Positions 58,890 to 64,000 of a stretch of 64,000 nt of DNA are shown here, piece after piece (the first letter of the stretch is position 1; every line of letters starts with the position of its first letter). The notes beneath the pieces were generated by a model. The model was not told the origin of the DNA, did no database searches, and was given only the letters and a program-made list of their open reading frames with translations. Made by a program: the position numbers and the translations under genes. Origin of the DNA: Parus major (Eukaryota; Chordata; Aves; Passeriformes; Paridae); contig NC_031771.1 in the NCBI RefSeq assembly GCF_001522545.3, positions 23,810,847 through 23,874,846 on the forward strand, written 5' to 3'.

Positions 58890-61870
58890 TTCTCCTACAG
58901 CTAGAGCTGGATAGCCCCAGGAAAACCAGTGTTTAAAGTCAATAAGGAAAAATATCCTATTTACCTTCAACCTCAATAAATATGATGTTGTAAAAGGATG
59001 GAGTGGATGGTGCTGGTTTCCTTCTCCACCTGAAGTCAGAGGGAATACAACAGTGTACACCTGGCATGACCAGAGTCTGCCTTGGTGTCTTTGAAGTCCC
59101 AGACTTACTACTGCATTTGGCAATGTAAAACCACATTCCTGAAGGGATACCCACTGCTTGTCTGGCTGTGCTGTGCTCTCCAGTCAGGGCCAGGCTGTAG
59201 TGGTGTTATGGTTTTAACCTCAAAGTAACATGAAAAGTATCATCTGAAGAAACACCTGTTGGCTGTGTAGATGACTTGTGTGCACCCCAGAGGTGCATTT
59301 AGAAACACATTTTATCCTTGTCCTGGTTTTGAGGCTAGATTTTTTCCAGCTGGGTTCTTGGCTGCAAGCTGAAAGTGAAGATGGGTTCCAGAGGATGCAT
59401 GGTCTGGAAATAGACTTTTGTTCTTGATTACAGTGTGTGGGAGAGTGTGGGAGCATCACAACTGTGCTGAAATGACTCTGGGCTGATCACATCAAAAACG
59501 GCAGTACTGGCTTGGCATAAAGATGTATAAATTTTATAAAGCAGGAAAAAAAACACCACAACAACAAAAAAAACCAACCAAAACAAACCTGACCATAAAA
59601 AGGTCTGGAGCAGTTTTCTCCTGCTGAAAAAGGGCAATTTCAGTCAGGATCCTTCCAACTGCTACTTCATAACCATTGTGCTTTCTCTTTGCTTAGTGCT
59701 GAGCAGCACTAGCTAACCCAAAACAGCAAACACTGATAGGGATTGCAATTCATTCTGAGCATAAGGCTTACCTGAAGCTTCACCTGAAGCCTTTTAAGGA
59801 GCAAGTAAAGAGGGACTGGTTTATGCAATCAGTCTTCCTAATGGCAGCTGCTGCCTATTGCATTAGGGCAGCTGCCCTGTGGGGGACAGAGAGGGGGTGG
59901 ATGGCTCTTAAAAACAACTTTTACTGCCTCAGGCTGCCTCGAGATGCTGCTTCCCTGGAAAACACTCCTGTGGGGGAATTTAAAACTTGAAGGTGCTTAT
60001 AAAGAATCCCCTGTAAAGGGGGATGTGATGTAAAAAGGAGCTTACTTCATTCTGGGTGAACATGCCAAGTCCTGAATGGTGTGAAGTCTGTGGGAATGTG
60101 CATTACCCAGCCAGGAGGGCTGCAGCTGCTGGCGAGTGTTTTTGGAGTATTTCTGCTAGAAGATAGGGGAGGCTGCTGTGAGAAATATATCCTGATGTCT
60201 CTGTACTTGGTCTAGCTTGTCCCTCTGGAGAGAGGGCGCTTTATGGCTCAGCTACAGTGTTTCTGTTGGCTTTTGTTTTACCAAGTGCTGCTGCTCCCAA
60301 CAATGTTTCCCTGTAGCCTGCCCCAAATGCTGCCTCTGCTGAGGGGTGGGTTTCTTCTGGCAAAGTGTTCAAACCCAGCTCTTATTCTGGCTTTGCCCCA
60401 GGAGAGTGGCTGAATTGGCATTGCCTTACCCAGTGTGGTTTCTGCTATCACAAGTACTCTTGGGTTTGGACTGCTCCACTTGTAACTCTGCTTCTAGATG
60501 CACATGGATGCTTCTGTAGCACTCCCTGCTGAATGTTGGCCTGGTGCTTGCAATGCAGGAAAACAGATTTTTAGCCTTCTTATTAAATATAGAAAACCTT
60601 GGAGGCATGCAGAACAACCAAGTGTTACAAACATGTAAAAAATATCCACTTTCTCAATGCAGGCATTAACTTCTGAGCATGTGGCTTGTTTGCATCTATC
60701 TGGGGTGCAAAAGTATTTGTTGAAATGATTCCCAAAACATAAAATTTGGAGTGTTGCTTGCTTTCTGGCTTGTAATTTCCTCATTTAATTTTCAATTATG
60801 GAACAAACAAGTGCACTCTTATTCCTTGTGCTATACAACTATTAAATGGTTTTAATATTTCATAGCCCCAAACTGCTCATGTTAATCTGTGAATTTATTG
60901 TTATAAATAACTAATATGTGTATAATGAATCACAGCAACGATTTATAGAAGATTCATAGCTAGGAAAAAAAGTATGTTGCAAAACACTTTGCAAGGGATA
61001 ATACTGCAGCATTAGCTCTTTCATCCAAGGCAAACAAACATTGCTTGTGCTCTAGATGCCACTTCTCCTGGTTTTGCATTACATTCAGAATAGCAATTCA
61101 AGGTTTTCTGTGGGGGACTGAATCTTTTAAAAGCTTGGGAACAAGTTTGCCTGATTTGTGTCAGCTGATGCTCACCGCTGTGGTGTTTTGGTTGTGCATG
61201 TTGAAGGTGGGTATTTGCAGCTTCTTGAGAGTCAGAAAAGGATACAGAGGGAAGGGAAAGCCTACAAAAGTAGTGTGACAAATCAACACTTAAATTTCTT
61301 CCCTGGATCAAAACTCCAGGTTTTCTGCTGCTGTCCCTGTGTTATTGAGTGACCCCTGTCTATGGACTTGCATGTGATAAAGGGAGAGGAGGGAGTAAAA
61401 AGCCATTGAAAGTAGTGGAAATTCTTATTATGAAACAATTTTATGGTTAAGTAGAAAAAATGGAAAGACGAAATAGCTAGAGAAATGTGAAGAATTCTGC
61501 ACTTGATATTAAAAAAAATCTAAAAAGTTAAAGGACAGAATATTTTGGTTTCAGATAGGATGAAAAAAAATTTCATCCCCTAAGGGATCAAAAAATCTGA
61601 TGGGCTTATTAAGAGTGCCATAGGACCCTAATCCCAGAAGTAGTCTGTTCTTTCTTTTGAAATATCCTGGACTAATCTCCACCAAAAAATAGGTTCTAAC
61701 AGACTAGAGAGACCATATAATTACATCGGGGGAAATAATTGTTGCCAGGCATTGCAAGCCTGCTGGCAAACTCCAGCTACAGCAAGACTGCTAGATCACC
61801 TTCAAATCAGGTGTGCAGCAGGAATTGTGTGCAGAGCAGACTCCGCACTACCCTAGGCCTCTGGAAAGAA
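58890..61870. other. Slightly GC-richer non-coding stretch
   Basis: Contains an inverted repeat (AAGGCTT 59763-59769 with AAGCCTT 59787-59793), a 12-bp perfect palindrome centred on an E-box (59866-59877), and a CTCF-core-like AGAGGGCGC (60231-60239). Open frames here are not recognisable as genes. Confidence 0.4.
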
Positions 61871-61879
61871 ATTCAATAA

Positions 61880-62114
61880 AAGGAAGAAAGGAGATGGCCT
61901 CAGGCTGTACCAGGAAGGTTCAGGTTGGATATTAAGGAGGAGTTCCACAGAAAGGGTAGTTAGACATTGGAATGGGCTGCCCAGGGAGTTGGTGGTCACC
62001 GTCCCCGAGGTGTTTGGATGTGGCATTCAGTGCCATGGTATGGTTGCAAGGTGGTTTTCAGTCACAGGTTGGACTCGATGAGCTTAGAGCTAATTGACTT
62101 CACAATTCTGTGGT
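61880..62114 (+). mobile_element. CR1 LINE, 3' fragment of a second subfamily
   Basis: Blocks that I recall from avian CR1 3' regions appear in order: GGCCTCAGGCTGTACCAGG near 61896, GTTCAGGTTGGATATTA near 61918, GACATTGGAATGGGCTGCCC near 61963, GAGGTGTTTGGATGTGGC near 62006, TTGGACTCGATGAGCTTAGA near 62069, and an ATTCTGTGG-type 3' end near 62105. It differs from the copy at 43.3 kb in all these blocks, so it belongs to another CR1 subfamily. It is 5'-truncated and cannot encode protein. Confidence 0.9.
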
Positions 62115-62119
62115 GTTAC

Positions 62120-64000
62120 AAAGAGGGTGAAGACAATGCCAGTTGCTCAGACAATTCCTTTACAGGCATGTTGATTCTGGGCGTAGAAGCAATATGTAGC
62201 TAAGGAAAGCTTTTAAAGATTTTTATAGAGTAATTGTGCCCAGCTATATCAAAGCCAGCAGAGTGCTAGAAATAGTGAGGTAAGCTCTAAAATATAAACT
62301 GTTGGCACAGAAATTAAAAACTCAGGTTTTACAGCAATGAGAATATTTTTCTGGAATGGGACCTACCCTTGGGTGGAGTGAAGGAGAGTCTAATATTACT
62401 GGCTAAAAAAGAACTCAAAGTGCATGGACAGTCTTGAGTACTGAAATTTTGAGAAGTACCAAGTAGATAATGGAAAGTGATATATAGGTATGTGAAATGA
62501 TTCATGCTGAACAGAACTTTCCTCACAGGTGATAAAACAAAGTGTTTAACAATATCTAATAGACATCCTACCTCTTTGTGGTTTCAAAATAACTGGATTA
62601 ATTTTTATTAAGATATCTGACTGGTTATGGATTACCTGAGTTTTGCAAATGGGTCAAAGAAATTGTTTTCTTATTAAATAGTTTCCCTTGCTGAGTAGAT
62701 AAAACATTGACTGATCCAGAATGGCTTGGGCTTGAATGGCCAACATTCTGTCTTGGTATTTTTTTCAATGTTAGCAAAATGGGAATTTCTAAGGTGTTAA
62801 TTATCAAAAGAATAAATGTTTATTAATGTAGTAGGGTAAATTCTCCATAGTGTTTGTGGATGCAGATAAACTGTATAAAGGTTTTGGTCCTTGCATTGGA
62901 GAAACATGGGAAACAGTGTTGCTTGATGTGTAGGTCAATTTGCTGAGGAACCAGAGGTGTGTGGGGATCCTGACATGAAGCAACCCAGAAATTTCTATCA
63001 GTTCCATGAAAAATATGCTCCTCACGAAGAAGGAGGATGGTGTCATGTACTGCAGTCCCATACTTGTAACTGTACTGCCAGGGAAAAGAAAACTGACCCT
63101 CCCAAAAGAGCTTCCCAAGGAGGTCACTGTCCTTATGGCATGGCTTTGAGAAAGCTGAACCTCAAAACACAGCACCAGAAGAGGATGAGAGTATTTACAA
63201 GAGAGTGATAATGCTGCTTCAAATGTAATGGGGTCTACCATCATAATCTTGCTTCCAGTCTGGCTGCTAGGTAATTATATCACAATAAGGGAAAAACCCT
63301 CGTTTCTTGATGAAGGAGTTCACAGCCTGCACCTTGGAATTGTGCCCAGGCTAAACTCACTGATCCCTGAAATCCAGGGCAAGCCATCAATGAAACTTGG
63401 GAATTAATGGAGAGGGGTAGAAAAAGAACAGTAGACATTATAAACAGTTCATTTTGATCCCTTATTATACTTTTTTAATATATGATGAAATATAGTTGCT
63501 TTCTTGATACAGTGCAACAATGGCTTTTAAAAAGTAAGAAAAATCCTGTGTTCTGGCAATGTCTGTGGCTTGCTTGTCATGCAACCAGCACTGTGCATGT
63601 TGGCCTTGAAATGCTTGCAGTGCCTCCTAGGTTTCTTGTGACAAATGGGAGTTGATACAAGAACTAGACAAATAGTGCAGAAAAATAGCAAGTGATGAAC
63701 TCAGTAACATTTTCTGTAAGCATTTATTTGAATGTTTGTGTTTGCAAGAAAGTCTGTGTGAAGTGGCATATCCCTGGATGTATGCAAGGGTTCATGCCAT
63801 GAACCTTTGCAAGACAATCTTGAGTTCCCTACTCCTGTTTATAAAAGGTTCAGTCAATCGATCAGGGAACAAAAGCAATAGTGCGTGTCTTAGGTGAAGA
63901 GTTAGCTGCCAAACAGCACACAGCAAACAGGGCAGCAGGTCTGCCTCACAAGGCAGTGTCAGTCTTTGGTTACATTGGGTTGGATTATCAGGGCATGGAC
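62120..64000. other. Non-coding or unassigned; holds the longest open frame
   Basis: The - strand is open for 146 codons at 62804-63244. The overlapping + frame 62957-63208 (83 codons) is Cys/His/Lys-rich. Neither resembles a family I know. A frame this long can arise by chance in a window of this size, so no gene is called. Confidence 0.35.

Noticed and set aside
59205..59640. Possible LTR: TGTTATGGTTTTAACC near 59208 and TGTCCTGGTTTTGAGG near 59319
   Set aside because: Only the first few bases resemble avian LTR starts. The internal LTR blocks seen at 22 kb are missing, so no element is called.
61967..62203. 78-codon frame on +
   Set aside because: It begins in the CR1 3' fragment and ends in unique sequence; not a gene.

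Overview
The window looks like 64 kb of bird (avian) nuclear DNA. It is AT-rich and CpG-poor, full of long runs of non-coding sequence, and has low repeat content. Two fragments read as 3' ends of CR1 LINE elements (43300-43624 and 61880-62114, both + strand). One roughly 0.5 kb element (22050-22543, - strand) follows closely, as I remember it, a common avian endogenous-retrovirus LTR. I cannot name the species or the locus.

I found no protein-coding gene I can support. The longest uninterrupted reading frames (up to about 146 codons, at 62804-63244 and 39077-39511) match no family I recognise, and several others lie inside the CR1 or LTR copies. The window is therefore either a gene desert or part of one or more very long introns. 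By eye I found several splice-site-bounded segments that could be exons of a long non-coding RNA or of an unrecognised gene: 4819-4965, 9467-9547, 19441-19537, 24023-24054, 28431-28540, 30367-30480, 39046-39221 and 51405-51575 on +, and 7952-7996 on -. The best are 51405-51575 and 9467-9547. Chance splice-like sites are common in vertebrate DNA, so all carry low confidence.

Layout. 1-11 kb: AT-rich sequence with a CpG cluster at 1190-1580 holding an inverted SOX / POU-octamer motif, and two other enhancer-like islands (2815-3000, 10700-11160). 11-22 kb: featureless sequence plus one enhancer-like island near 19 kb. 22-30 kb: solo LTR, long pyrimidine tracts (23.7-24.0 kb), an island with a CRE-like site (26.3-26.8 kb) and a GC-rich island (29.7-30.0 kb). 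30-42 kb: mostly unremarkable, with an inverted SOX-type site at 35131-35147, a G-quadruplex motif at 40689-40714 and a TA microsatellite. 42.8-44.3 kb: a nearly exact 58-bp direct repeat (one mismatch) on either side of a segment that contains a CR1 copy. 46-58 kb: an enhancer-like island at 46.2-46.6 kb, microsatellites and a candidate exon. 58.0-58.7 kb: the most enhancer-like block, with a full PBX-MEIS/PREP consensus. 58.86 kb: a possible recursive-splice site on the - strand. 59-64 kb: a somewhat GC-richer stretch, the second CR1 fragment and unassigned sequence.

If the window has a function, it is most likely long-range regulation of a developmental gene outside it. That is inference from motif content and needs cross-species alignment. 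I see no sign of a novel multi-gene system.
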